From: Motacilla alba alba
Taxonomy: Eukaryota > Chordata > Aves > Passeriformes > Motacillidae
Reading direction: 5' to 3'
Length of the DNA stretch: 64,000 nt
NCBI RefSeq assembly: GCF_015832195.1
Contig: NC_052018.1
Span: 30,160,115 to 30,224,114, forward strand
Shown one piece after another: positions 48,569 to 58,830 of the stretch (positions are counted from its first letter, which is position 1; each line of letters starts with the position of its first letter). Both the position numbers and the translations under genes were made by a program. Under the pieces are notes generated by a model, which saw nothing but the letters and a program-made list of their open reading frames with translations, ran no database searches and was not told where the DNA came from.

Positions 48569-50160
48569 GCTGTGTTCCAACTTGCCTTTCTTACAGTAGT
48601 CACATTGCTTTAAATCATATTGACTGCTTTGTGAGGCCTTACTTGTTGGTATTTAGTTATTTTTTGTTAAAATAGATAATGATTATCAGGCAGCTATTTA
48701 TTGAGATAAAGTGAACAAGGTGAGCTTCATTCTACTTTCTCTCACGCAGAGATGTAGACAAAGAGAGAGAGCAGTGAGGGCTCTTCCGTAGATTTCAGCA
48801 GAGATGTCTAGAGGAGTTCTGAAGGGACCATCTCCCACTCTGCCAGAGCTGCAAGGACAGTGGTCTGCAAATTGTGGTGAGCAGGCATCTCTGTAATGAT
48901 TGCTGCTTTTCTCAATACTGCTTCATTTCCACAAGACCTGTCTCCTGGTGTGGCAGAGGACCATGTGAGTTTGCCGTACACGTCTTACACCTTGTGATGG
49001 GGTGGTGTTTGTGCGGCTGCCCTGAGGGATTAGCTGCCAACAGGGGAGGCTCAGTGTGTTTCTGTTCAGCTGTTAACTGTGCTTCACCGTGGGAGAGGGT
49101 GAGAAAGAGTGTGTGCTGCGTAGCCTGCTTCCAACACCTTGGTCTCCCTTACAGCAGGTCAGAGAAAAGGTGCCTGCAGCCAAGTAGGTGTTTCCCATAA
49201 TACCAAAGCCACATCACTTGTGCATGGCACAGCAGGTCTGCAGTTGCTCCTGGAAGCCAGGAATACTCAGAGTGAAAGTGATAGTGACTCCTTTGCACCC
49301 TGCTAGCTCTGCAACTGGGGGACTGGAGCAGCACCCTCTGTTCGCTCCTCCTGGAACTGGTTCCACTGGATTATGCGGCCAGGAAAGCAGATGTGGCAGG
49401 AAAAATTGATCAGATGCTTATAGCTGGTTTACTGCTGACACTAGCCATGCCAGGCAGTGTAGAATCATTCTGTATTTTGCTGTTACCTTAATTCTGCTCC
49501 TACACAGTGCTAATTATATAATTCTGATATGATCTAATTAAAAAAGAAAACAACAACAACAACAAAAAAAAAAACAAACCCAAAAACCAGTCATCACTCT
49601 CTATACTGCCTGACTGATTCTAAAGCCATGAAAGATAGGCAGGCTTAGCAATTCTGGAGGATCTGTGCTGCAAACTCTGACACATACATCGTGAATGCTG
49701 GGCGGAGAATATGTAAGAATAAACTGGATTGGTAATTATGAATATTGTCAGTAAAATCTCAATATTAAAAAGTATGCTTTCCAGATAATTTATATGAATA
49801 AATAGATGTGTATATGATGGTCTGTACACAAATAAGCAGCTGCAGGTATTTTTGGGGTAGATGACTGTGCAGCCATTTTTGTATTTGAAGCTTTTCTGAG
49901 TAGGGAATCACTTCATTTGTACTACGGTTTGTAGTTCCAACTCTGCCACTAAAACCCAGTGTGATTTTAATGGTTTTTAATCTACATTTGAATATTGCAT
50001 GCTTATTTGTTTTCACTAGAGATTTGCTATTGATTGAATTCTTAAATGGTGTCCCTGCTGGCAGAATTGTTTCCTACTAGTTAGCATCTGTCTGCAGAAT
50101 CAGGGGCTCTGGGTTCATATCCTTGCTTTCACTGACACAAATAGGATGGCTTAGCACATC
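48569..50160. other. Unannotated DNA
   Basis: No gene called. A Cys-rich 108-codon frame at 48874-49200 has irregular cysteine spacing, no signal-peptide or zinc-finger pattern I recognise, and no splice context. A CAA/A-rich low-complexity stretch lies at 49540-49585. Confidence 0.5.
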
Positions 50161-50253
50161 TTTCTTTTTTTGTCTCTCCGTCTTTATTTGTAGTTCTCCA
50201 CCTCCGTAAATCCTTCTGTCTTTTCTCTTTCTTCTTTTCCTCTTAACTTCTCA
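50161..50253. repeat. Pyrimidine-rich tract
   Basis: About 90 bases dominated by C and T, for example 'ttctctttcttcttttcctc'. It is immediately followed by a purine-rich tract of about 190 bases, so the strand asymmetry flips at about 50260. Confidence 0.85.
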
Positions 50254-50268
50254 CATAGTGAAGCTAAC

Positions 50269-50457
50269 AGAGGAGGGTGTGTGGGATGAGGAGTAGAAAA
50301 GGGGGAGAGAAAGTGAGAGGGAGAGTGAGGGAGACAAAAGGGAGAATGTGAGAGGTGAGGAGGAGGTGGTAATGAAGGTGGAAATAGAACAAAGAAGGAG
50401 GGGGAGCAGGTGAGTGGAAAGGGGAATTAAATAAGGAGGGCATGAGAGGGGGAGAGA
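50269..50457. repeat. Purine-rich (GA-rich) tract
   Basis: About 190 bases of almost pure A/G with occasional T, for example 'gggggagagaaagtgagagg'. It contains repeated 'gggagagtgag' and 'gaggagg' motifs and several runs of three or more G. With the preceding pyrimidine tract it could fold into a long imperfect hairpin, H-DNA or G-quadruplex structure. No coding sense. Confidence 0.9.
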
Positions 50458-51817
50458 CTCTGCTTCTAGATTTTTAGACCAAAGGTATGGCAGTCATTTT
50501 TTTTTCCTGCTTACAGGAGGAATAATTAGAGCAAATGTTGGTCCTGAACCTCTTCTGTCAGGCAGTTAGTTTTCCAAATTCCTGAATGTATCACTTTATT
50601 TTATTCTTACCTGCATATGAACAAATAGCCTGTAGTATTAAATGTGTCTGCTCACTGCTCAATGTGGGGAAGTGGCTGCAGGGACATTAACTCTCCCAGT
50701 TATTATATGGGGAATTTCATTGACATAAAGATCCAGTTTTAGCAAAATGAATCTAAAAGAGTGTTTGTGTTCTAGTTGCCTAATCATGGATCTGCTCTTA
50801 TTAGCTGAGGTTTAACTTCTGGAGATTCTTGAAAACATTGCCTTCTGGAAGCAAGCTTTGTGGCCAGCACAGAATAGCTGGAAACATAACTTCCCTGTTC
50901 ATCTACTGCTTTACATAGTCCACCTTTTCCTTCACTTTGTATTTTCCACACTGTGCCTTTCTCTGGTATGAAAAAGTTGAAGGAATTCAGTTACCCCCAC
51001 CAAGACTCTATATGATGGCTACTCACAGACTGTTCTTTCTGTTTAAGACCGTATATTTTTGGTTTTTTTGGTCACTAAGACTTAGCAATGTTAACTGCGG
51101 ACTATAGAGATGGCAGGCAGTAACTTGCAGAGTGGCTCTGCCCGTCATTGCTGAGACATCTTCCTAAGACATTGCTGAGGCATTTTCCATTTGTTTGTTC
51201 TGTATAGTGCATCAGCAAGGACATTCAGCTCATCATTTACTGCTGATATTCTGTCCATTAATAGAAACTGTTGATTTCATTTGCTTGTAGTGAGGAGTTA
51301 CTGAATATGTGCACCAAACAGTTATTCACCAGCAGCCTTCCCTGTGCAACTTTATGGTGCTGAGCAATTACAAATTAAAATGGAAAGTGTGCTTTGGTGC
51401 TTTGCTTTTCTGTACTTGCAGTGATGTCTGGGGAAATACTGCAATGAAGAAATTCCATGTTGAGGTAATTCTAGAAATTATAGTCACATTAGAAATCCCC
51501 AAACTGTACTTTATTTTAAAATGTTTTAATGAGCTACCATATTCAGAGCATTAATCTGTCAAAGAGAAGTGCATAGGAATACATTTCAAACCCCAGAGTC
51601 GAATTGAGGGAACATGTTAGAGGTGACATCCTATGATGACATCCTTTTCATGATGGAAGGTATGGGTTGGTTTCCTCATACCTTTCTCTGTATTAACATG
51701 CAGTAGGAAGCCACTGTGGACTTCATTGTGGTGTAATAAGAATGAAAGAAATCCTGAAATAGGGGAATAATTGTGATATTCTTTAGCAATCATAGAAATG
51801 TCTTTATTTTATTCTTC
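50458..51817. other. Unannotated AT-rich DNA
   Basis: No gene or transposon recognised. A 'cattgctgag' motif is repeated near 51147 and 51171. Confidence 0.55.
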
Positions 51818-52002
51818 TGTAGTGAGTTGACCTTCTCTCTGAGTCAGGCACCCACCAAAGCCTCCCTATCACTCTCTTCTGCATCTGGACTGTGCAGGGA
51901 AAATATAATGAAGGGTTTATGGGTTTTCTTTCTTACCAGAAGAAATCACTCACCAAATACCATCATGGGGAAAACAGGCTCTAATTGGAGATATTAATTG
52001 AA

Positions 52003-52008
52003 TTTATT
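52003..52008 (-). terminator. Poly(A) signal of the 51.8-52.9 kb LTR
   Basis: Plus-strand 'tttatt' reads AATAAA on the minus strand, in an A/T-rich context about 180 bases before the LTR end, as expected at the R/U5 boundary. Confidence 0.55.
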
Positions 52009-52299
52009 ACTAACAAAATCAGAACAGGATAATGAGAAGTAAAGTAAGACCTTAAAACCACCTTTTCCCCAACCCTCCTTTTCATCTCTACCTCTTCCCC
52101 TCAGCGGCGCAGGGAGACGGGGAATAGGTGTTTTGGTCAGTTCACCACAGGTTGTCCTGCTACTTCTCAGCAGGTTGTTCCTTCTCCTGCTCCACTGTGG
52201 AGTCCCTTTCATGGGAGACAGTTCTCCACAAACTATTCCAATATGTGCCACTCTTCCACAGGGTGCCGTCCGTCAGGCACAGCCAGCTCATGCTTTCCC

Positions 52300-52560
52300 C
52301 ATGGGGTCACAAGTCCTAGCAGGAAACCTGCTCCAGTGTGGGATCCTCTCTCCATAGGTGTGCAAGACTCTGCTCCAGCACGGGCTTCCCATGGGTTTAC
52401 AGCCTCCTCTCAGGCACCCACTGCCTCTGGTGTGGGTCTCCTCCAAGGGCTGCAGGTGGATCTCTGCATCCCTGTGTCCCTCCATGGGCTGCAGGGGCAC
52501 AGCTGCCTCACCGTGGGCTGCATGGGAATCCCAGCTCCAGCGCCTGGAGCAACTCCTGCC
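52300..52560 (-). repeat. Quasi-tandem repeat units inside the LTR
   Basis: Variants of 'ctccatgggctgcagg' recur at about 52441, 52482 and 52512, interleaved with 'gctccagtgtggg' and 'gctccagcacggg' near 52330 and 52373. Units are degenerate and irregularly spaced. They keep frames open on both strands (135 codons plus, 105 codons minus), which is a repeat artefact rather than evidence of a gene. Confidence 0.7.
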
Positions 52561-52861
52561 CCTAGTTCTCCACTGAGCTTGATGTCTGCAGAGCTTTCCT
52601 CTCACAGGTTCTTGCCCTGCTCTTCTCTGTCTGCAATTACAACTGTGTAATAATTTCTTTTTCTTAAGTATGTTATCACAGAGGTATTACCACTGTTTCT
52701 GATTGGCCCAGCCTTGGCCAGCAGCACATCTGTCTTAGATCCACCTCGAGCTGGCTCTGCCAGACATGCAGGAAGCTTCTAGCAGCTTCTCACTAAAGCC
52801 ACCCCTGTAGCCTCCTTCCCACCCTGCTGCTACCAAAACCTGGCCATGCAAACCCAATACA

Positions 52862-55480
52862 ACTTCTTGGGAAGTTGTAAAAGACACTTGTGAACTACCT
52901 CTTGTATTCCCTTCATGAATAGAAGCACAATTCTGGGAAAAGAGTTGAATAAAATGCATGCCCTCATTCATTATGTTTTCAAGCAAATCTACTTTCATCT
53001 TCCTTTCTTTTAATGATATTCTTCAAACCACTTCTGTAGAAACTACAAATTATCAGCTACAGGTTCTCTCAGGGTATGGACTGTGTGTGGGTAATGGCAT
53101 CTTTTTGGTTTCTGATTTTATGCTTCTTGGTAGTAACTTGTAACATTGCAATCCTGTGGTGTGTTCAGAATGTAATTTCAGTTCAAAAATATCACATACT
53201 ATACAGTATTGAATAGCTGAAAAGGTCCTCTCTGAATGTTTACAATGAAGAAAAGCAAGAGTAAGGATGAGAGGTCTGTTTTTAAGATATAATTTTAGGC
53301 AGTAATATTAAGAAGAGATATATTTTTTTAATTGTTAAAAAACTCTGAGAGAGAATGAAAAAAATTCCAAGTATTGCTCTTTTAAACTTAGTTAATTTTC
53401 TTTAATGAAACATATTAGAGAATGGCAGTTTGGGAAGGACAGAGGATTTGCATGATCCTGGAAATCTCATCCTGATGGTTTGTATGACTCTGGATGACTT
53501 TGTATGACTCTGGACTCTCATCTTGTATGAAGACGAGAAATAAAAGACTAGTAAAGCAGCAGGACCCACAAAGAGAAAAGATGAATGCGTGCATAAGAAA
53601 CATGCAGCAAAGACCAATAAAGTGTTCAGATTCCTTAGTTCAACTTCTACTAAGTAGGTATTACTTCACCAAAATTCTAGGTGCCTGTTCTTGGAGTTCC
53701 ACTTATATCCATATAGTTGATACATCCATCTAATTCCTCATACAAAAGATGGAGAAGAGAATTTCAGAAAATGACCTACTCTGACCGATACCTTCCTCTT
53801 TTAATTAGCTGTTAAGGAAGGTAGGCATTTTAGGTTTGTATATTCTTGTATAGCAGAAGAAATTAAATAGTATTCAGTTGAAAGATTCTTAGACAAGTCT
53901 AGGCATTGTTAGTCTCCAAGTAGAAAGAAAGAATACATTATTTTCATTTTTAAAAATCAGAAGAAAACTAGTGGCTTCATGAAAATGACAGAACTGCATA
54001 ACTGCATTTAAGTGATTAATGCAGCACATCCCATACCGCCCCCACCCCCCCCTCCAATTTTTGTGTTTTGGTACCTTGCTTACTGCATTTTTCTGGTCCA
54101 CTCTTCTGCTTTTAAACTCTATCTAGCTGACCATGTGCAGCCTTTTATCTCATCTTAAATGAGTCTCCTACATGCATTTCTTTTTGGGTCAGTCCCTTTT
54201 ACCATTAAATCAGTAAAAATTCTTTTCTGCAAGTTAAATTCTAAGGAATAAAAACCTCACTCATCAACTCTCTTGTGTCCACCTTTTCACCTCCCACTCT
54301 ATCCAGTGCAACAGTCAGTTTTGTAGGTACTAGGTACCTCTTGTTCTTCTTGTACCTACAAGACACAATTTGTATTAGTGTGACTCAGCAGCAAACCAAA
54401 AACCTACTATTCTTACCATCCTCCCCTTGACTATGAACAGACCTGCCACCTCTTCACCCCCAGCTTTTAATACGCTTAACTCTGTATTTAAGCATGAAGA
54501 TGCTAGCTGTTTGCTGGGCCGTGAATTCCTCAATCTAGTTGTGCTGGAGAAATAATTAAGGGTCATGATAAGACTATCCATTCCCAATTAACATTCTTGG
54601 GTTTGGCTTTGGATCCTTTGTGAACTTGAGGAAACAACTTTAATTCAGATCCCTAGCATATGCTAACCATAGTGAGAATGCATTTGATGAAAGATCTTGA
54701 AGAAGAAAATTCACGTGCATTTGTAATTCAGAAGTTGTGAGATCCCTCTTTTTCTTCTCATCTGAATCAGGTATTTGATTAGTTGTGACATCTTTGCTTA
54801 CTTTTACTTTTCTACTATCCCAAGAAGAAACTTTTTTCATCTGCAGATTGAGGATGTACATATATGTAAGACCTCAGATGAGGGAACAGTAAAGCATTTC
54901 ACCAAGAGTGGAATGTGTAATTGTCTGGTTTGCTCTAATACAGCTATATCTGATCAGAATGGTTTTACTGATTTATATGATCAAGTGCTTGAACAGTGTT
55001 GGACATACAGATGTTCTATACATACGTTGCTTGAAATTTCCACATACAACATCCCAAGAGAGACTGTAAGCACATGGAATTTATGACTTAGAAAGTAGCA
55101 GAAATATTTTATTTCATTAACTCTATGTATGAAACATGTTAGACTGAAGAATTATTTCAGCATGAGTAAACCACAGTCCTTTATAATTAAGCATTACTAT
55201 CAACTTTGAAGGATGGTATGATATGTGATTGTTATTAAAGCACAAGCAGAAAGATAATATTTAGATTGAGTGTGGATTTGTGCCCTATTAATGTGAATTT
55301 AGGTTATTTCAAAATAATAACAAATTTGATAACAAGCACTGCATAGGCTGGAGTTGCACAAATACTCTTACTGTGGTCCTTAATTTCTGAAGTGTGGATG
55401 AGATTTTTTAAAAAGTGCTGATACAGTTTAATTGTCTGAATTAAGCATTCTGCTATGCTCTTCCTTTTCAAAAGAGGATG
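52862..55480. other. Unannotated AT-rich DNA
   Basis: No gene recognised. It contains a 20-bp tandem duplication of 'tttgtatgactctgga' (53479-53514), a C-run near 54038-54053, and a 10-bp inverted repeat 'ttgtaggtac'/'gtacctacaa' (54321-54361). A 103-codon frame at 54775-55086 shows no domain. Confidence 0.5.
53479..53514. repeat. 20-bp tandem duplication
   Basis: 'tttgtatgactctgga' occurs at 53479 and 53499, identical over 16 bases with a 20-base period. A partial 'gactctcatc' follows. Confidence 0.9.
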
Positions 55481-55484
55481 TCTT

Positions 55485-55558
55485 GTTTTCTTTGGGGTTT
55501 TTGTGGTTGCGTTTGTTTGTTTTTGTTTTGTTTGGGTTTTTTTTGTTTTGTTTTTCTG
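55485..55558. repeat. G/T-only low-complexity tract
   Basis: About 70 bases almost entirely of G and T, built from GTTTT, GTTTG and GGTTTTT units. It is followed by a purine-rich 'gaggaggggagagaggag'. A 92-codon frame through it is Phe/Val/Leu-rich purely from composition. Confidence 0.9.
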
Positions 55559-56754
55559 AGGAGGGGAGAGAGGAGTTGTGCCTCTATGTGCATGGGAGAG
55601 GTGTTTGGTTTTTTTTCCCCAGAATAAGTGACTTTCTGAAAGAGTGTAGCAGGCTTCTGCTTTGTCTTGTTATTTTGACTGCTAGACGGTTGTTTCCAGA
55701 ACTAAAATGAAAGCAGCTCAGGCAGGGCCAGGGCAATCAAAAGCAGATTTCTGCTTTAGTGTGAGACAATTACACAATAAACTCCACTAGGGGCAGGATT
55801 CAGCTGCCTGACTGTGGGAATGTAGTACATCCCTTTGACATGCTATTCGGAACATTGTTTTGGGAACATCTATGTTGGAGGGGCTTGTGCTGTTTAAGGT
55901 GCTGAGTTAAGCAGCTATTGTTTAGTTTATTTATACAGTTGCCAGTCTCTTAAAAAACTAAGACACATTTTAAATGAATGTGTCTCAGAAGAATTTAGTA
56001 CATTATGAAATTTGCTGCACTGTCAGATATAGAAACAGAAAATTTCTTACTTATTAATCCTCTTGACTTCATCATTTCAGCTAATGAATAAGAAAGGAAG
56101 TAAAAAAAATAGAGTGATATTGGCGTGACATAGTGGAAGCCTGCTAGTGCAGCTAGTATTTTCTGAATAGAGAAGAAGAAAATTGAATAGCAGAGCAGTA
56201 TATTTACAAGATTCTGAAAGTGCTAAAAATGAATAAGTGACAAAAGTTGTCTGACACCCTATTTTAAATTTTTTGGTTTTTTCCTAGAGCAGTATTTGTA
56301 TTGTCATCTACTCCCTTTTTGTTTTCAGCATCTACCAAGATTTAATCTGGAAATTTTATTTTATGTTTCTCAATTCTTGTCATTCTAGGCCTCTCTTCTT
56401 GTGTGAATCCATATTTGCTCTCCTTACAAATAAAATGCAAATCATATCCTTGCCAGAGCTAAACACTTATCTAAGTAAAATCATAATAAATATTCAAAGG
56501 TTAAAAATGAGATTCACCTTAAGAAAATCACAGAATGCCACATTATTGTTTGGAGGTCTAAAACTTTATATAAAAAGTCAGAATTTCAGCTCGTAGAAGT
56601 ATCCTTTTTCTGAACTAGGCCTTTTAGATGTTTTCTGTAACGATCATTTCAGTTCATAGAAGATGGCAAGAAAAACTTCTTTTCTTAATGGTGACGTGTT
56701 GGATTTTGTAGGAGTTGAATGTGTGTGAGTTAAGATGAAGGCCCAAGCCTGTTG
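55559..56754. other. Unannotated AT-rich DNA
   Basis: Nothing recognisable. Short A/T-rich open frames only. Confidence 0.55.
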
Positions 56755-56924
56755 GAGAACGCCTCCAGCAGTGGCACAGTGGTGATCTCTGCCCGGCATA
56801 TGGAAGGTTTGCCGGCGGTGCCGATGGTGGCAGCGGAGCTGACGAGGGGCCGCAGCCTCTCTGCTGCTGGAGAGCGCACGAGGGGAAGCGGAAGAGCTAT
56901 TCATAGTCTGGCAGCGAGGGCACC
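56755..56924. other. CpG-rich block, island-like
   Basis: A 170-bp block with about ten CpGs in AT-rich surroundings ('ctgcccggcat', 'gccggcggtgccgatggtgg', 'gacgaggggccgcag', 'gagcgcacgaggggaagcgg'). It includes an ETS-like 'agcggaagag' and ends in 'gcaccatgagc', a good start context. Possible identities are a small orphan promoter or enhancer, the 5' end of a non-coding RNA, or a GC-rich transposon scrap. I recognise no known sequence. Confidence 0.35.
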
Positions 56925-56981
56925 ATGAGCTATAAACAAGAGTGTTCCACTTCAGTCAAGAATTCAAAAGCCTTTTCATGA
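56925..56981 (+). other. 18-codon frame with strong start context after the CpG block
   Basis: An ATG in the context 'gcaccatgagc' directly follows the CpG-rich block and opens a frame of 18 codons ending in TGA at 56979. It is too short to be called a gene. It is recorded because CpG block, good start context and orientation coincide. Confidence 0.15.
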
Positions 56982-58399
56982 ACTCAATTAAGAACTTTTC
57001 TGACAGTGGGGACATACTAATTGATTGTTGCAACCTCGAAGAAGGAAATCAAAGGAACTGTGCTGAAATTCAGGATTTGCAAGCAATCAAATTTTCTACC
57101 TGCCAACATCTGAAAGCTAAAAATAGGAAGTAGGGTGAAGGAAGGATTGCAGAATTGTTTCTAAGGAATTTCCGAGCTGTAGACTGGGATTTAGCTAAGG
57201 AACATTAGTAGAAGAAAATAAGGAGAGAACACAGTGAAGCATTTTGCTGCAAGTAATACATGCATTTTTTTTTGGTGAAAGTAATATAAGGCTTAGTTGT
57301 TTAAATTCTACTGTGATTCACATTATCTAGCATTTTTGACAGGAGGGGGATAGAGTAGTTGCATTAGAAGTGTGACTTCTTTCTTAAGGAGGGACAGTTG
57401 ATTTTTTTTTTCCATGAAAAGAAGCTATTTTTTCTGACTTTGAAATTTTTTCAGTAGTACAAATGATCACAGGAAAAGCGTACACCCAACTGGCCAAGAA
57501 AATGATGGGGGTTTTTTTTCCCCAAAAGAAATTATTGCCACTTTTCATTTTGCATTTTTAAATTTTATTTTAATTTTCATTAGGTACTTATGTAGGACTC
57601 TTCAACTGTAAATCCTGTGCATCACAAAAATGAAAGTTAATTTTTGTACTTTAAAAAATTTCAAATGTGCTTACTGAGAATTGGAAAGATTTTATGTGAA
57701 GAAAAGATTTCATGCAAGTCTTTGTAGACACTACAAAAAAGAAAATAGGGCAATATTTTTGTTTTTTTTCAGAGATGAAAATACTGATGTAAGACTTTGA
57801 AACTTTCATTTGCTTGCATTCAACAGTATCCTGTCAAGTTTAATATGGAATATCTTCTAGGGAATGTGATATTTTAACTAACTGATATCTACCTTAGGAA
57901 TGATGCAGCACCACCAACTGCCTTTATTCATCTTTAGTTGTCCTTGTTCTTTATAAACAAAAACTGTTTAAAATTATAAGGCACAAAATACAGGGAGTTG
58001 GTAAGAGATAGCAAATAAATAATTTTGTAATGTATTTTAGACAGAAGACACGCTAAGGAAGATGCTGGCCCTTTTTCAGATGTACAAAAATTTGCTAAAT
58101 TTTTCTTTTTCTACATTGGGAAAAATGGAAAAGTGTATTTATATCCTGTGAAGACAAGAAGTCATTTCTGACTTCGATAGTAATGGAACAAAACTTGTAA
58201 CATCACCTGCCTCTGATAAATATTTTTAAATAAATAGGCCTGAATTATTTGTGCACAAGAAGACTGAAGACCTGGCTGCAGAAGTCTCTGGCTTTCTGAT
58301 GGTCTGTTTTCCTGTGTTAAATTTTGGGAATTAGGAATATTCTGTAAACTTTTTAGACTCCTAACACAGAGGCAGTATTCAGAAGGGGCACTTGGATAA
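56982..58399. other. Unannotated AT-rich DNA
   Basis: Strongly AT-rich. No gene or transposon recognised before the old CR1 remnant that follows. Confidence 0.55.
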
Positions 58400-58830
58400 C
58401 CATGGAGGCTGTTGGACCATTAAACCTGACGTTCACCCTTGGCAATTGTAATACAACATTTGGAAAAAAGGATAAAGGAAAGACACAATTCTTAGGGCAT
58501 TATATTTTTAAAGCTTGTTGAAAGGTCACAAAAGGTTCAGTTAAGAGCTACAATAATGTTTCAGATGCTGGAGAAACTACTTTGCAGTGGAGGATTTAGA
58601 GATTTCAATCTCTTTAGTTTATCACACAGGAGATCAAAAGGTGACTTAATTATCAAGTGTAAACACTTTCATACACGCACAGTATTCACCACTAAAAGCT
58701 TTTTAATCTAGTGGTGAAAGGCAGCATAAGCACTGAGGGATGGGAGTTGAAGTGACTGTCCTTGGAAGCAGGGCATGCATTTTTAATGGTGAGATTCACC
58801 TAGTAGGTGTTGATCTCTCAGTATTCTCTG
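58400..58830 (+). mobile_element. Ancient CR1/L3-like LINE remnant
   Basis: A very diverged LINE 3' region. The order 'gagatttcaatctctttagt' then 'ttatcacacaggagatcaaa', 'aggtgacttaattatcaagt', 'ctttttaatctagtggtgaa', 'gggatgggagttgaagtg' and 'tttttaatggtgagattcac' parallels an ancient CR1/L3-type ORF2 C-terminus. That family contains blocks meaning 'ADKGDLI..YKYL', 'LFNL' and 'GWKLKLD' before its end. The upstream 'gacgttcacccttgg' may be a residual RT block after a large deletion. It is much older than the other CR1 copies. Assignment is from remembered consensus order only. Confidence 0.6.

Larger units (their letters stand above)
51818..52861 (-). mobile_element. Solo LTR of an avian endogenous retrovirus (about 1.04 kb)
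   Basis: Bounded by TG...CA and by 5-bp flanks tcttc (51813-51817) and acttc (52862-52866), four of five identical. Signals lie in LTR order on the minus strand: the start 'tgtattgggtttgcatgg', a CCAAT box (plus-strand attgg, 52702-52706), an A/T element 'acttaagaa' about 40 bases on, and AATAAA at 52003-52008. The element ends near 'ggtcaactcactaca'. The middle (52300-52560) is a patchwork of 'ccatgggctgcag' and 'gctccagcacggg'-like units. The sequence resembles an LTR family I remember as common in birds, and a 5-bp duplication fits ERVL- or beta-like integration. No internal viral genes are present. Confidence 0.85.

Noticed and set aside
48874..49200. Cys-rich 108-codon frame, considered as a small secreted or zinc-binding protein
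   Set aside because: Cysteine spacing fits no motif I know, there is no signal peptide, and the DNA is TGT/TGC-rich by composition.
52243..52650. 135-codon plus-strand open frame
   Set aside because: Lies within the LTR's quasi-tandem units, antisense to the LTR; both strands are open there because the units lack stops.
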